From the NCBI RefSeq assembly GCF_021440085.1, contig NZ_JAKCPW010000002.1, positions 434,001-498,000 on the forward strand: DNA of 64,000 nt, given 5' to 3'. Below, piece by piece: positions 45,180 to 54,340 of this stretch (positions are counted from its first letter, which is position 1; every line of letters begins with the position of its first letter). The DNA comes from Dyadobacter sp. CY261. GTDB lineage: Bacteria > Bacteroidota > Bacteroidia > Cytophagales > Spirosomataceae. The notes under the pieces are model-generated. The model had not been told where the DNA came from and ran no database searches. It saw only the letters and a program-made list of their open reading frames with translations. Made by a program: the position numbers and the translations under genes.

Positions 45180-46142
45180 TTACAACAGTCGTCCGACAAT
45201 ATCGTCCACTGAAATGCCTTCGGCCTCTGCTTTGAAGTTACGGATAATGCGATGACGCAATACAGGCAATGCAACCGCTTTCACATCCTCAATATCAGGG
45301 GAATATTTGCCCGACAGTAATGCATTACATTTCGATGCCAGGATCAATGCCTGAGAGGCGCGCGGACCGGCTCCCCATTCGAGATAATCGTTGGTATCTT
45401 TAATAGCCAAACTGCCGTTCGGACGTGTTTTATGAACCAGTTTTACAGCATACTCAATTACATGGTCAGTCACGGGAACGCGGCGGACGAGATGTTGGAA
45501 ATCGGTGATTTCTTCCGCGCTAATGACTTTTCTTACATCATAGCGGCTATCGGTGGTCGTGCTTTTAACAATATTCACTTCCTCCGCATAAGACGGATAA
45601 TCGAGCTGGATCATGAACATGAAACGGTCGAGCTGTGCCTCGGGCAGGGGATAGGTGCCTTCCTGCTCAATGGGGTTCTGAGTAGCGAGTACGAAGAATG
45701 GGCGGTCGAGCGGATGCTTTGCACCGGCAATGGTAACCGAATATTCCTGCATCGCTTCGAGCAATGCCGATTGCGTTTTAGGCGGCGTCCGGTTGATCTC
45801 ATCGGCGAGGATAATGTTCGCGAAGATCGGGCCTCTGATAAATTTGAAATTGCGGTTTTGATCGAGCGTTTCCGAGCCGAGAATATCGGAAGGCATCAAA
45901 TCGGGCGTGAACTGGATCCGGTTGAAATTCAAGTCTAGCGAAGATGCGATGGTTTGGATGAGAAGTGTTTTCGCCAGTCCCGGAACGCCTACCAGCAGGC
46001 AGTGCCCCTGGCAAAAAATGGCGGTGAGTAATCGTTTTACAACTTCATCCTGTCCGATAATCACATTCCCGATTTCACTCCGGATTTTCTCATAAGCTAT
46101 TTTCATAGCTTCGGCAGCTTCTACGTCCGATGAATACTTCAC
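45180..46142 (-). CDS. moxR: MoxR-family AAA+ ATPase
   Basis: 320 residues. Walker A is GVPGLAKT, Walker B ILADEINRTPPKTQSALLEAMQE, and sensor-1 is the ATQNPIEQEG segment; the C-terminal lid domain is complete. MoxR proteins act as chaperones that fit cofactors or assemble partner complexes, usually with von Willebrand factor A proteins, but no VWA gene is in the window. It is the third gene of the minus-strand run after the parvulin lipoprotein and surA, an order I associate with Cytophagales. Confidence 0.95.
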   Translation of the reverse strand: MKYSSDVEAAEAMKIAYEKIRSEIGNVIIGQDEVVKRLLTAIFCQGHCLLVGVPGLAKTLLIQTIASSLDLNFNRIQFTPDLMPSDILGSETLDQNRNFKFIRGPIFANIILADEINRTPPKTQSALLEAMQEYSVTIAGAKHPLDRPFFVLATQNPIEQEGTYPLPEAQLDRFMFMIQLDYPSYAEEVNIVKSTTTDSRYDVRKVISAEEITDFQHLVRRVPVTDHVIEYAVKLVHKTRPNGSLAIKDTNDYLEWGAGPRASQALILASKCNALLSGKYSPDIEDVKAVALPVLRHRIIRNFKAEAEGISVDDIVGRLL

Positions 46143-46199
46143 GTTATGTTTGGTTAGATTTTCAACTCGTTTAAAAGCAATGATTACCGACGTGCGCTG

Positions 46200-47573
46200 C
46201 TATAAGTCGTCTCCGTTGGCGGCCAGCCCCAATACTTTACAATTTCGGTATTCGGGCTCGATGCTGATAAATACATCGCCCTGCGCTTTCTTGAACCATT
46301 CTTCGAGCGCATTGTTCCGCTTGTTGCTCAGTACAATCTGAGCCATTTTTTCATAATCGTCGTGCAAATTTGCAGTATGAGGTTCTGATTTACTCTTATA
46401 CCAAAGAATACGCATAGCGCTACTACCATCTTCCAAACGATAGGATACCGGCAAGCTGAGGTCTCCCACTTTCATGGTGTCGATCGCAAAATACAAGGCC
46501 GGGTCCATGGAAGCGTCGAGCGTCAGTTTTGAGAGCCCGGTACTTCTGTCCTGGATCAATCCGCCTGATTCGGAGGTTTCCTTGTCGTCAGAATTATCCA
46601 AAGCTGCTTTTGCGAATTTCAATGTATCGGATTTAATGAGCACGCGCAGGCTGTCGAGCGCCCGGGTGGCCTGTGTCATATCCGTTCCCTTATTATAATC
46701 CGGGCGAAGGAGAATGTGCCGCGCATGATATTCAGCGCCGCGGGTTTCAACGAGTTTGATCAGGTGAAATCCGAATTGCGATTCTATTACGTTTGACATT
46801 TCACCGGGTTTGAGCGCTAATGCTGTTCCTTCAAACTCAGGTACCATCTGACCACGCTTCGCAAAGCCCAAGTCGCCTCCTACTTTGGCTGAACCAAGGT
46901 CTTCGGAGTAAATCTGAGCGAGCATTGCAAAGTCTTCCCCTTTTTCAGCACGTGCCTTCAAATCCTGCAGTTGCTGCCTCAGCTTTTCCTTTTGCTCGCG
47001 GGTAACCATTCCTTTCTTCACAATATGCCCTACTTCCACTTCAGATGGGATGTATGGCAAGCTGTCTTTGGGAATGGAATTGAAGAATTTACGGACTTCG
47101 GATGGAGTGATTTTGACGTTCCCCGAAATAGTGCGCTGCATCTTCTCGACAATCTTCTGGTCTTTTACCTGCTGACGAAGTTCGTTCTTGAGATTTTCAA
47201 TGCTTTTACCATAGGCTTCCACAATATTTTTCTCCGAACCGAAACGCTGGATCATATAATTCATCTTCGCGTTCAGTTCACCATCGACCTCCTTGTCTTC
47301 CACCGTCACGGAGTCGATCTCAGCTTTCGCGAGCAGCATTTTATTAATGATGAGGGACTCGAGGAGCTGGCATTTCTCGGGGGCACCTCTTCCTTCGGCC
47401 TTGTACTGGTTATACATTTCTTCCAACTCCGAATTCAGGATGTAATGGTTATCCACCCTGGCGATGATCTTGTCCAGGCTCACTCCCTGCTGACCTTGTC
47501 CGTAGCTTATCACGCTGAAAACGAGCATGAAAATGGCTACTAAGTGAGCCCCGATCCATTTATTTACTTTCAT
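46200..47573 (-). CDS. surA: Periplasmic peptidyl-prolyl isomerase/chaperone SurA
   Basis: 457 residues with signal peptide VAIFMLVFSVISYGQG. The N-terminal SurA chaperone part (LDKIIARVDNHYILNSELEEMYNQY, LLESLIINKMLLAKAE) is followed by a clear parvulin domain at about 178-280 (GHIVKKG, GGDLGFAKRGQMVPEFE, FGFHLIKLVETR) and a second, more diverged one at about 283-390 beginning EYHARHILLRPDY. It escorts outer-membrane proteins across the periplasm, which matters in a genome rich in SusC-type barrels. It lies about 95 bases downstream of a second parvulin gene. Confidence 0.93.
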   Translation of the reverse strand: MKVNKWIGAHLVAIFMLVFSVISYGQGQQGVSLDKIIARVDNHYILNSELEEMYNQYKAEGRGAPEKCQLLESLIINKMLLAKAEIDSVTVEDKEVDGELNAKMNYMIQRFGSEKNIVEAYGKSIENLKNELRQQVKDQKIVEKMQRTISGNVKITPSEVRKFFNSIPKDSLPYIPSEVEVGHIVKKGMVTREQKEKLRQQLQDLKARAEKGEDFAMLAQIYSEDLGSAKVGGDLGFAKRGQMVPEFEGTALALKPGEMSNVIESQFGFHLIKLVETRGAEYHARHILLRPDYNKGTDMTQATRALDSLRVLIKSDTLKFAKAALDNSDDKETSESGGLIQDRSTGLSKLTLDASMDPALYFAIDTMKVGDLSLPVSYRLEDGSSAMRILWYKSKSEPHTANLHDDYEKMAQIVLSNKRNNALEEWFKKAQGDVFISIEPEYRNCKVLGLAANGDDL

Positions 47574-47668
47574 ATTCTTCCTTGTATGCTGATTTGGATT
47601 ATTGCGGGTCTTAATCTACTAAACGCTTAAAAATGAATTGAATTCGGTTTACAAATGCTAAAATACGG

Positions 47669-49960
47669 CTATCGCTTAATTTTTTCTAATTCCTGTGCAT
47701 TGACTTTCACCGGGAATTTTTCCTGCAAGCGGCCCACCCATTGCTTTTCGAGCTCTTTCTGGTAGTCGTTGATCACACTTCCACGCGCCTCTAAAAATGT
47801 TTTTGGGCGTGGAGGATCGATTTTCGCCACATTAGCCCATAAGAATGCTCCACTGGTATTCGCCGTCTGCTCGCCCGCCTGCCATTTAAATGAGGAAAAC
47901 AATGGATCGTTTTTTGGGAAATAACCCTCCCGGATTGTCACCGCTCCCGGAGTATCTGTGTTATAAACCTTCTCCACATCATTTTTCGACTGGCTGTAAA
48001 ACTGGAATGCAACCCTGCGGTTACGCTCCGGTTCGGCCGATTGCCGGAAAGAACCGTAGTCTTTTTCTATGATACGCAGAATTGGGATGTTTCGTGCATT
48101 TAAATATTTCACCACATTGCGGACACGTGTCGATGAAGTGATCTCCGGTTCGTCGGCGGAGCGGTATCCGGCTATCTCGACCACATAATCCGCATTTTTT
48201 TCCATGATTATGTAAAGATCATTTAAGGCGTCGAGCTGCTCGTTGCCGATCTCGGCCGAGTTGGCGGGGAATAACAGTTCTTTTGATTTCCTTTCAAGCT
48301 TGTAAGGACTCGTTGCCAGTGTTTTCTTCACGTTGTTCAAAGTCTGCGTGTCTTTCGCCGCCACCACGGTAGCAAGTGCGCGCGCAGGATAATTGTAACG
48401 CTCTTTATTTTTTTCGTAGAAGTTCCGCTGACCAGTCGAATCCGAAAGTGAGCGCTGCCACACCTGCTCTTCCATGATCTGCGACAGCAAAACGCCTTCG
48501 CGGATTTCGTTCATCAGGCTGCGGAACTCGGGATTTGTTTCTTCTAAGTGCTCCTTTTCATATTCAGTCAGCGCGTCGGCCATGTAATCGTTGTAGAAAC
48601 GTCTGAAAATGACTTCGGGTGACGCATCTTTTGGGCGGGGTGCCTGCTTACGTTTTACATAATTTAGGAACGACAATGCCTCATAAGGCCGCTGCCCGAT
48701 ATGGAAAAGTGTTACCGTTGACCAATCCGCGGAGACGGCGCGTTGATAGTCCCATTTGCCGGTACGAAGCGTGCTGTCAGCCAATACTGCTACCAGTTTC
48801 CATTGGTCGGCTCCTTCTTGAACGGCATATTTCTCGCGCAGGCGTTTTGCATTGGCTTGTTCTATTACTTTGCCACGTGAGTCGGTCACGACTTTCTTTC
48901 GTAGCATGGGCGCCATGTTTGCAAATGTTTCGATCGGGCGTTTTTCTACCAGGCGAATAATGTGCCAGCCGTATATCGTAAGCACCGGTTTCGAATAGGA
49001 TTGCGCGCGTGTTAAGGCGAATGCCGCCTCTTCGATCTCTGGTACCATTTGACCAATGCCGAAAATGGGCAGCAGTCCGCCGTTTTTCCTGGACTCGCGG
49101 TCATCGGAATATTTATCAGCCACCATATTCCAGTCTGCGCCATTCTGCAACTGCGAATAGGCCTCGTCGATCCGCACCTTGGCCGATTCTTTTTGGGCCG
49201 ACGTTCCCGCCGTATCAACTTTCACCATGATGTGCGCAATGCGCACCATGCCCCGGTTGGAGCGACGGTCGTTGACTTTAATAAGATGATAACCGGCCTT
49301 GGTTCTGACGGGTTGTGATATTTTGCCTACCGGCAATGCGTAGGCGGCCGTTTCAATGGGATATAGTGTTTGGAATGCTGTGAAATAGCCCAAATCACCT
49401 TTCGTAGTCTTCGCCGCGGGATCTTTTGAGAACCGGGCAGCCATATCGCCAAAATCAGTGCCCTCTTCCAGCCTGCCACGGAGCGCTATCGCCGCGCGGT
49501 GCGCTTCCAGCGTGTCAGCGGGTGAAGCATCTTCCGAAACGCCGACAAGGATATGCGATGCGCGTACTTCCTGTTTCAGCCGGTTATAGGCTTCATTAGT
49601 TAATTTCTCTACAAGTTCTTTATCGACTAACTGGTTTTTCGCGAGCTGATCGCGGTAAGAAGTGATTTCCTCCCGATAATCGAGTGTCGTATCTTTCCCT
49701 TCGGATTTGGCTTGCAGTACTTTGATTTTCAGGTCGGTATAAAGCGATAGGTATTCCTCCGGCGTCAACGCTTTCGTTGAATCGGATGCGAATTTGTTTT
49801 TATTGTAAGAATCCTGGTAGTCATCGAGGGAGAATCGCTCACTGCCTATTTCGAGCAGGGGCTGGGTCTCGGTCGCCGTTTGCTGGGGTGGGGCCGAAGT
49901 TTTGCATGCACTGACAAGGGAAATCGTAACGAGACCAATATGGAACTGGATTTTGGACAT
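47669..49960 (-). CDS. Double-parvulin lipoprotein with an OmpA-like insert
   Basis: 763 residues. A lipoprotein signal ends in LVSACKTS (Cys19). Parvulin domain 1 is at about 132-237 (EVRASHILVGV, GDLGYFTAF, GYHLIKVND) and domain 2 at about 238-340 (MVRIAHIMVKV, GLLPIFGIGQMVPEIE, GWHIIRLVEKR). At about 555-655 there is an OmpA-like segment: LLFPANSAEIGNEQLDALNDL, VVEIAGYRSADE, and SAEPERNRRVAFQF, the pattern that binds peptidoglycan. A parvulin-like tail returns after it (GAVTIREGYFP, FLEARGSVINDYQKELE). It is probably a membrane-anchored folding factor tethered to the wall. First gene of a run with surA and moxR. Confidence 0.85.
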   Translation of the reverse strand: MSKIQFHIGLVTISLVSACKTSAPPQQTATETQPLLEIGSERFSLDDYQDSYNKNKFASDSTKALTPEEYLSLYTDLKIKVLQAKSEGKDTTLDYREEITSYRDQLAKNQLVDKELVEKLTNEAYNRLKQEVRASHILVGVSEDASPADTLEAHRAAIALRGRLEEGTDFGDMAARFSKDPAAKTTKGDLGYFTAFQTLYPIETAAYALPVGKISQPVRTKAGYHLIKVNDRRSNRGMVRIAHIMVKVDTAGTSAQKESAKVRIDEAYSQLQNGADWNMVADKYSDDRESRKNGGLLPIFGIGQMVPEIEEAAFALTRAQSYSKPVLTIYGWHIIRLVEKRPIETFANMAPMLRKKVVTDSRGKVIEQANAKRLREKYAVQEGADQWKLVAVLADSTLRTGKWDYQRAVSADWSTVTLFHIGQRPYEALSFLNYVKRKQAPRPKDASPEVIFRRFYNDYMADALTEYEKEHLEETNPEFRSLMNEIREGVLLSQIMEEQVWQRSLSDSTGQRNFYEKNKERYNYPARALATVVAAKDTQTLNNVKKTLATSPYKLERKSKELLFPANSAEIGNEQLDALNDLYIIMEKNADYVVEIAGYRSADEPEITSSTRVRNVVKYLNARNIPILRIIEKDYGSFRQSAEPERNRRVAFQFYSQSKNDVEKVYNTDTPGAVTIREGYFPKNDPLFSSFKWQAGEQTANTSGAFLWANVAKIDPPRPKTFLEARGSVINDYQKELEKQWVGRLQEKFPVKVNAQELEKIKR

Positions 49961-50311
49961 ATTCAGAAATTGTATTATTAGGCTATCGCAGCTTGCTTAG
50001 TTTAAACCGCGGGAGCGCTCAAATATTGTTAAGCCAGCAAAGTTAGCCGCTTTCTGGTCAGTACAAAAAAATGCGATCTGCTATGTAAATCCCTCATTCT
50101 ACATTTCCCCATTTTCGGTTGCATAGCTATGGTGAATTTTACCCAAAAATTGCACCATATTTTGTGCCCGATATTTTAAAAAAGGGTGATTAAGTGTTTT
50201 TTATGACTTAAAGAGGATTAAGTATTTAAATACCCGTAAAACAGCCAATTAGCGAAAGGTTGGTATAGTTTTTGAAGAATTTATTCTACAACGCTTTAAC
50301 AATTACAGCAT
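49961..50311. other. Divergent intergenic region
   Basis: 351 AT-rich bases between the parvulin lipoprotein (minus) and the four-helix-bundle gene (plus). No gene is visible. The right end carries a -24/-12-like element at 50261-50276. Confidence 0.5.
50261..50276 (+). promoter_or_regulatory. Possible sigma-54 (-24/-12) promoter
   Basis: TGGTATAGTTTTTGAA resembles the consensus TGGCACG-N4-TTGCW: GG at 50262-50263 and the TTG 10-12 bases on, with exact RpoN spacing (12 bases from G to G). The -12 C is A here. It lies 36-51 bases upstream of the ATG at 50312. Confidence 0.3.
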
Positions 50312-50794
50312 ATGGAAGAGAGCAAGGGAAAAGAGTTTATTCTGATGATCCGGGCGTTATGGAATGAGCAGAAAAAGAGGGAAATCCTGTACCTGGAAGC
50401 ATTAAAAATGGATGGTATGGGGCCATTCAGGAGGTTGCTAAGCCAGGGCCACGTGAGCGCAATTCTTTTTCAAAAAGAGATTAGAGGAGTTTACGATTAT
50501 TTCAAATGCTTCCTGAACGATAAGGAGTTAGTGGATCATAACCAGATCGCGGCGCGGACATCGGTTCAAATGCTCGAAAATGTGAATGGCAAGGAAGAGG
50601 TTGCCTCTTGTCTGAAAAAAATAGAAGCGGCCGTTATTCAACTCTACAAATCCCTTGGGCGCTATCTTGAGATGGAGCCTGAAGCACAGCGTCTGATGGA
50701 CGAACACCTCGTCCGCACTTCGGAGTTCTACGAAATGTTGTGCAAATACGAATCTGGCGCGCGACGTAGTTACGATCTTACCGCTGCGGCCTAA
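50312..50794 (+). CDS. Four-helix-bundle protein, DUF2383/PA2169-like
   Basis: 160 residues, all helical, no signal peptide. Segments such as FILMIRALWNEQKKREILYLEALK, HVSAILFQKEIRGVYDYFKCFL and CLKKIEAAVIQLYKSLGRYLE give four amphipathic helices, the layout of DUF2383-type ferritin-like bundles that are often stress-induced. The assignment is by pattern and moderate; the usual metal-ligand glutamates are not obvious. A possible sigma-54 promoter precedes it. Convergent with the VOC gene. Confidence 0.55.
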   Translation: MEESKGKEFILMIRALWNEQKKREILYLEALKMDGMGPFRRLLSQGHVSAILFQKEIRGVYDYFKCFLNDKELVDHNQIAARTSVQMLENVNGKEEVASCLKKIEAAVIQLYKSLGRYLEMEPEAQRLMDEHLVRTSEFYEMLCKYESGARRSYDLTAAA

Positions 50795-50806
50795 TTACTT
50801 TCTTCA

Positions 50807-51196
50807 TTAGATTTCATATAATTCAATTGGCAGATCGTCTGGATCGGCGAAGAATGTAAATTTTTTGCCGGTGAATTCGTCTACCCGGATCGGTTCGGGA
50901 AAGATGCCTTTCGCATTTAAATTAGCGATCGCCTCTTCCACATTTGCTACTTTAAAGGCAATATGCCTCAGCCCGCAAGCCTCCGGGCGTGATACGCGAG
51001 GAGGTGGGGAGGGAAAGGAAAACAGCTCAATGATATATTGCCCATTCAACGACAGGTCCAGCTTATATGAATCCCGCGCCTCTCGGTAAACTTCACGATC
51101 GATTTGAAATCCCAGAATTTCCGTATAAAACCGTTTTGATTTCTTGTAGTTTGAGGAAATGATTGCAATATGGTGTAAGGCCTGAAGTTGCAGCAT
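50807..51196 (-). CDS. VOC-superfamily glyoxalase-like protein (YaeR type)
   Basis: 129 residues, one complete pair of beta-alpha-beta-beta-beta modules. ALHHIAIISSNYKKSKRFYTEILGF opens with the first metal-ligand His, IIELFSFP gives the Glu, LRHIAFKVANVEEAI the second His and LPIELYEI the final Glu, so the four-ligand site looks intact. YaeR-like proteins are small VOC enzymes of unsettled substrate, sometimes annotated as lactoylglutathione lyase-like. The gene is monocistronic or leads into nothing; the acyltransferase gene ends 41 bases upstream of its start. Confidence 0.85.
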   Translation of the reverse strand: MLQLQALHHIAIISSNYKKSKRFYTEILGFQIDREVYREARDSYKLDLSLNGQYIIELFSFPSPPPRVSRPEACGLRHIAFKVANVEEAIANLNAKGIFPEPIRVDEFTGKKFTFFADPDDLPIELYEI

Positions 51197-51237
51197 GTTT
51201 AAGCATTTGAATGTGTCGGCAAAGATAGGCGAGGCGG

Positions 51238-52425
51238 TCAGATCTTAATGAAAATCTTCTTTTTGTACATCCAGTGCAGAATCAGCCATTCAATGAGCAG
51301 GATCAGTGCGCCGCTGACCAACGGGGCATAACTTTCCCCAAAAACGGCATCGTAATGCTGCCCAAGGTGTATTTTGAAGGATTCCCTTATGAAACTCCCG
51401 AAACCATCGGCGATGACGTATGCCGCGATAGAATTGGTTCCAATCACGATGAGCCAGAAAAACCAAGATTTTCGGCCATTAACGTCAACAATAAAATAAA
51501 ATGCAGACAGCAGCAGAAACGCGCATCCGCCGCTAAAAAGTGTCCAGGCAGGTGTCCAGATGCGTTTAACAATTGGGTTAAGGCCCATAAAATGAAACAA
51601 TAATGCGAGTACGAAAAGAATTGCGGCTGTCACTGCGTACCGTTTTAATAGCCATTCCGGCGACATTGCTGATTTCAGCCACTTACCGGCAATTAGTCCT
51701 AATGTCATAGTCCCGAGTGTTGGAATGAAGCTTAATGTGCTGTAACCGCCTCCATTGTACTGGAATGGTTTTTCACGCGGAAACAGGTTCATGAACCACC
51801 GATCGAAGGCCCAGGCAGCATTGGTGTTTTTGTTCCAATGTGCGGCAAAGCCTTTGAGGTGATGTTCCCAGTCGGCCGTGGTGCCGGTTTGCGACCAGTC
51901 AAAATCGGAGCCGGGAAGCGGGTACATGGCAAACAAAGCCGCATAGCTAATCAGAATGGCACTTAGTGCAGCCCACTGGATTTTCTCGGTAGCAAATCCC
52001 AATGCAAAAAGAATCGGATAACCGAGACCGATTTGCGTTAATGTGTCTTCAAATGTGAAATTGGTCTGCTCCGAATGCATGGAGCGAAGAAAAATACCCA
52101 GCAAAATCAAGATCAGCGAACGACGGATCGTGTGCAACCACATCACGCCTACATTTTGGTTCTTGCTTGTGCGACTGGCCATCGAATACGGCAGTGCTAC
52201 GCCCACCAGAAACGAAAACGAAGGCTGAATGAGATCATGTAACGAACATCCTACCCACTCCACATGACTTTGGTGGAAATCCATAAATGCCCAAAAGGCG
52301 CTTTCGGGAAATGCTTCGGCCACTCTGCCAAACCGTAGCACCTCGGCCATCATCAGGAACATTACAAATCCGCGGTAGGCGTCCACAGAAGAAACACGTT
52401 GAGGCAGCGTAGCAGTATCTTTCAA
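51238..52425 (-). CDS. HGSNAT/DUF5009-like multi-pass membrane acyltransferase
   Basis: 395 residues from a TTG at 52425. The frame stays open to 52695, but that extension runs through the terminator at 52495-52529 and into the GMC gene, so it is rejected. It opens RVSSVDAYRGFVMFLMMAEVLRF, the signature of the heparan-alpha-glucosaminide acetyltransferase/DUF5009 group, and has about ten helices (LILILLGIFLRSM, LGYPILFALGF, AVTAAILFVLALLFHF, WFFWLIVIGTNSIAAYVIADGF). Known relatives move acetyl groups across a membrane onto sugars. In this sulfated-glycan-degrading genome a sugar substrate is plausible but unproven. It is oriented with the GMC pair, separated by a terminator. Confidence 0.8.
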   Translation of the reverse strand: MKDTATLPQRVSSVDAYRGFVMFLMMAEVLRFGRVAEAFPESAFWAFMDFHQSHVEWVGCSLHDLIQPSFSFLVGVALPYSMASRTSKNQNVGVMWLHTIRRSLILILLGIFLRSMHSEQTNFTFEDTLTQIGLGYPILFALGFATEKIQWAALSAILISYAALFAMYPLPGSDFDWSQTGTTADWEHHLKGFAAHWNKNTNAAWAFDRWFMNLFPREKPFQYNGGGYSTLSFIPTLGTMTLGLIAGKWLKSAMSPEWLLKRYAVTAAILFVLALLFHFMGLNPIVKRIWTPAWTLFSGGCAFLLLSAFYFIVDVNGRKSWFFWLIVIGTNSIAAYVIADGFGSFIRESFKIHLGQHYDAVFGESYAPLVSGALILLIEWLILHWMYKKKIFIKI

Positions 52426-52494
52426 GGTCAGGTTGTTTAGGTAAAGGTTTAATGGAATACTGATAAATGGCGGTAATGGGTTACATCCAAAAAG

Positions 52495-52529
52495 AAAAAA
52501 CCTCACAGGATTTACCTGCGAGGTTTTTT
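52495..52529. terminator. Terminator after the GMC oxidoreductase gene
   Basis: AAAAAACCTC (52495-52504) pairs with GAGGTTTTTT (52520-52529), the stem extending inward as ACAGG/CCTGC with one mismatch. It ends minus-strand transcription about 25 bases past the GMC stop. Confidence 0.88.
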
Positions 52530-52553
52530 TCGTTGTCGGGATTGAATATCCTT

Positions 52554-54275
52554 TTATACATTCATCTTTTTCAACTCTTTCACTGCGTGGTCTGCTGCGC
52601 GGGCTGTCATTGCCATATAAGTCAGTGAAGGGTTCACGCACGAGGCCGAAGTCATGAATGCTCCGTCGGTAACATACACGTTCTCGGCACCCCAAATCTG
52701 GTTATGCTTGTTCAGGACAGACGTTTTAGGATCATTGCCCATACGCGCCGTACCCATTTCGTGGATACCGATACCCGGGTGTTTCGACTCGTCGTTGTAA
52801 GGCGTCACGTTTTTCAAGCCGGCTGCTTCCAGCATTTCAGCAGCGTCGTTCATCATATCCTGGCGCATTTTCTTTTCATTTTCACCGTAAGCCGCATCGA
52901 AAACGACCACGGGTAATCCCCATTTGTCTTTTTCAGTTGCATGCAATGTGAAACGGTTTTTCTCGTCGGGGATCATTTCGCCGAAGCCACCGATGTTCAT
53001 ATTCCAACCGCCTGGCTCAGAGAGTGACTTTTTGAAATCAGCTCCAAAGCCTTCGGTGTCTACGCCACGGCCCCAGCTTTCACGGCTCGCGCCGCCTTGG
53101 TAGCCAAATCCGCGGACGTAATCGCGCTTGTCGTCGCCCCAGTTGCGGTAACGTGGAATGTAAATACCGTTGGCACGACGTCCAAAGTAGTATTTATCTT
53201 CAAAGCCCGGCATTTCACCTCTTGCCCCTACGGCGAGGTGGTGATCCATAATGTTACGCCCAAGCTGATCGCTGTCATTGCCCAATCCGTTTGGGAACCG
53301 CTTCGACTTAGAGTTCATCAAAATTGAAGCGGAAGCAATTGCCGACGCGTTCACGAATATGATTTTGGCAAAATATTCCTTCGTCTCAGCGGGATTATTC
53401 TGGTCAATCACGCGGACGCCGGTTGCCTTGTTCAATTTATCATTGAAGATCACCTCGGACACGATCGAGTCAGTAATGAGCGTCAGGTTACCGGTTTTTT
53501 GTGCTGCTGGCAGCGTCGCTGCCTGTGTGCTGAAATAGCCGCCGTACGGACAACCGCGCATACACATGTTACGGAACTGGCACGCGGCGCGTCCAAGTTC
53601 GGTGTGAAATGGCTGTGGTTGGGTAAGGTGCGCCGCGCGGCCCATGATCATGTGGCGACCGGCGAATTTCTTCTCTACTTCACCTTTTACGTGTTTCTCC
53701 ACGCAGTTCATTTGCATAGGAGGCAAGTAATTGCCATCTGGAAGTACATCAAGACCATCCTTAGCGCCGCTGATGCCTGCGAATCTCTCCACGTAGTCGT
53801 ACCACGGAGCAACGTCCGCATAGCGTACCGGCCAGTCGATGCCGATACCTTCTTTGCCATTCGCTTCAAAATCAGCTGCATTCAGCCGGTAGCTCTGGCG
53901 TCCCCATAGCAAGGAACGGCCACCCACGTGATATGCGCGGATCCAGTCGAACTTCCGGGTTTCCAGGTAAGGATTTTGCTTGTCGTTTTCGAAGAGATAA
54001 CGGTGCTCTTCGTTGGCGGTGTAACCTGTACGGATCCCTGCCCAGTATTCTTCTTTCGCCTGTGTAGTTACCCGCCCGCGATGTTCTAGTTCCCAGGGGG
54101 CAAGTGTAGCTGTTTTATAATCGACAATATGCTTGATGTCTCTTCCTCTTTCCAGCATCAGGACTTTCAATCCCTTTTCCGTCAGCTCTTTTGCGGCCCA
54201 TCCGCCGCTTATTCCCGAACCAACCACTATCGCGTCATAAGTGGCTTGTTTTGTTGCTTTTAAGTTCAGATTCAT
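52554..54275 (-). CDS. GMC-family FAD oxidoreductase (gluconate dehydrogenase-like large subunit)
   Basis: 573 residues from the ATG at 54275; an ATG at 54314 adds thirteen poor residues. The FAD-binding dinucleotide motif is AIVVGSGISGGWAAKELTEKG. GRSLLWGRQSYRL is the GMC signature, and near the C-terminus HEMGTARMGNDPKTSV and NPSLTYMAMTARAADH hold the catalytic His region. CMRGCPYGGY is a cysteine pair common in Bacteroidota members. No signal peptide is present, so it likely reaches the periplasm by hitch-hiking on the Tat-tailed partner encoded 65 bases upstream. It should oxidise a polyol or sugar (for example to a 3-keto-sugar or keto-acid). No cytochrome c subunit is adjacent. Confidence 0.9.
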   Translation of the reverse strand: MNLNLKATKQATYDAIVVGSGISGGWAAKELTEKGLKVLMLERGRDIKHIVDYKTATLAPWELEHRGRVTTQAKEEYWAGIRTGYTANEEHRYLFENDKQNPYLETRKFDWIRAYHVGGRSLLWGRQSYRLNAADFEANGKEGIGIDWPVRYADVAPWYDYVERFAGISGAKDGLDVLPDGNYLPPMQMNCVEKHVKGEVEKKFAGRHMIMGRAAHLTQPQPFHTELGRAACQFRNMCMRGCPYGGYFSTQAATLPAAQKTGNLTLITDSIVSEVIFNDKLNKATGVRVIDQNNPAETKEYFAKIIFVNASAIASASILMNSKSKRFPNGLGNDSDQLGRNIMDHHLAVGARGEMPGFEDKYYFGRRANGIYIPRYRNWGDDKRDYVRGFGYQGGASRESWGRGVDTEGFGADFKKSLSEPGGWNMNIGGFGEMIPDEKNRFTLHATEKDKWGLPVVVFDAAYGENEKKMRQDMMNDAAEMLEAAGLKNVTPYNDESKHPGIGIHEMGTARMGNDPKTSVLNKHNQIWGAENVYVTDGAFMTSASCVNPSLTYMAMTARAADHAVKELKKMNV

Positions 54276-54340
54276 GATGAATGCTTCAAAAATTTTGACA
54301 ATATGGCCGTTCACCGGCCTGTTAATTGAGTTTCTTAGGG

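Noticed and set aside
52426..52695. N-terminal extension of the HGSNAT-like ORF
   Set aside because: It includes the terminator and 140 bases antisense-frame to the GMC 3' end; real homology starts at VSSVDAYRGF.
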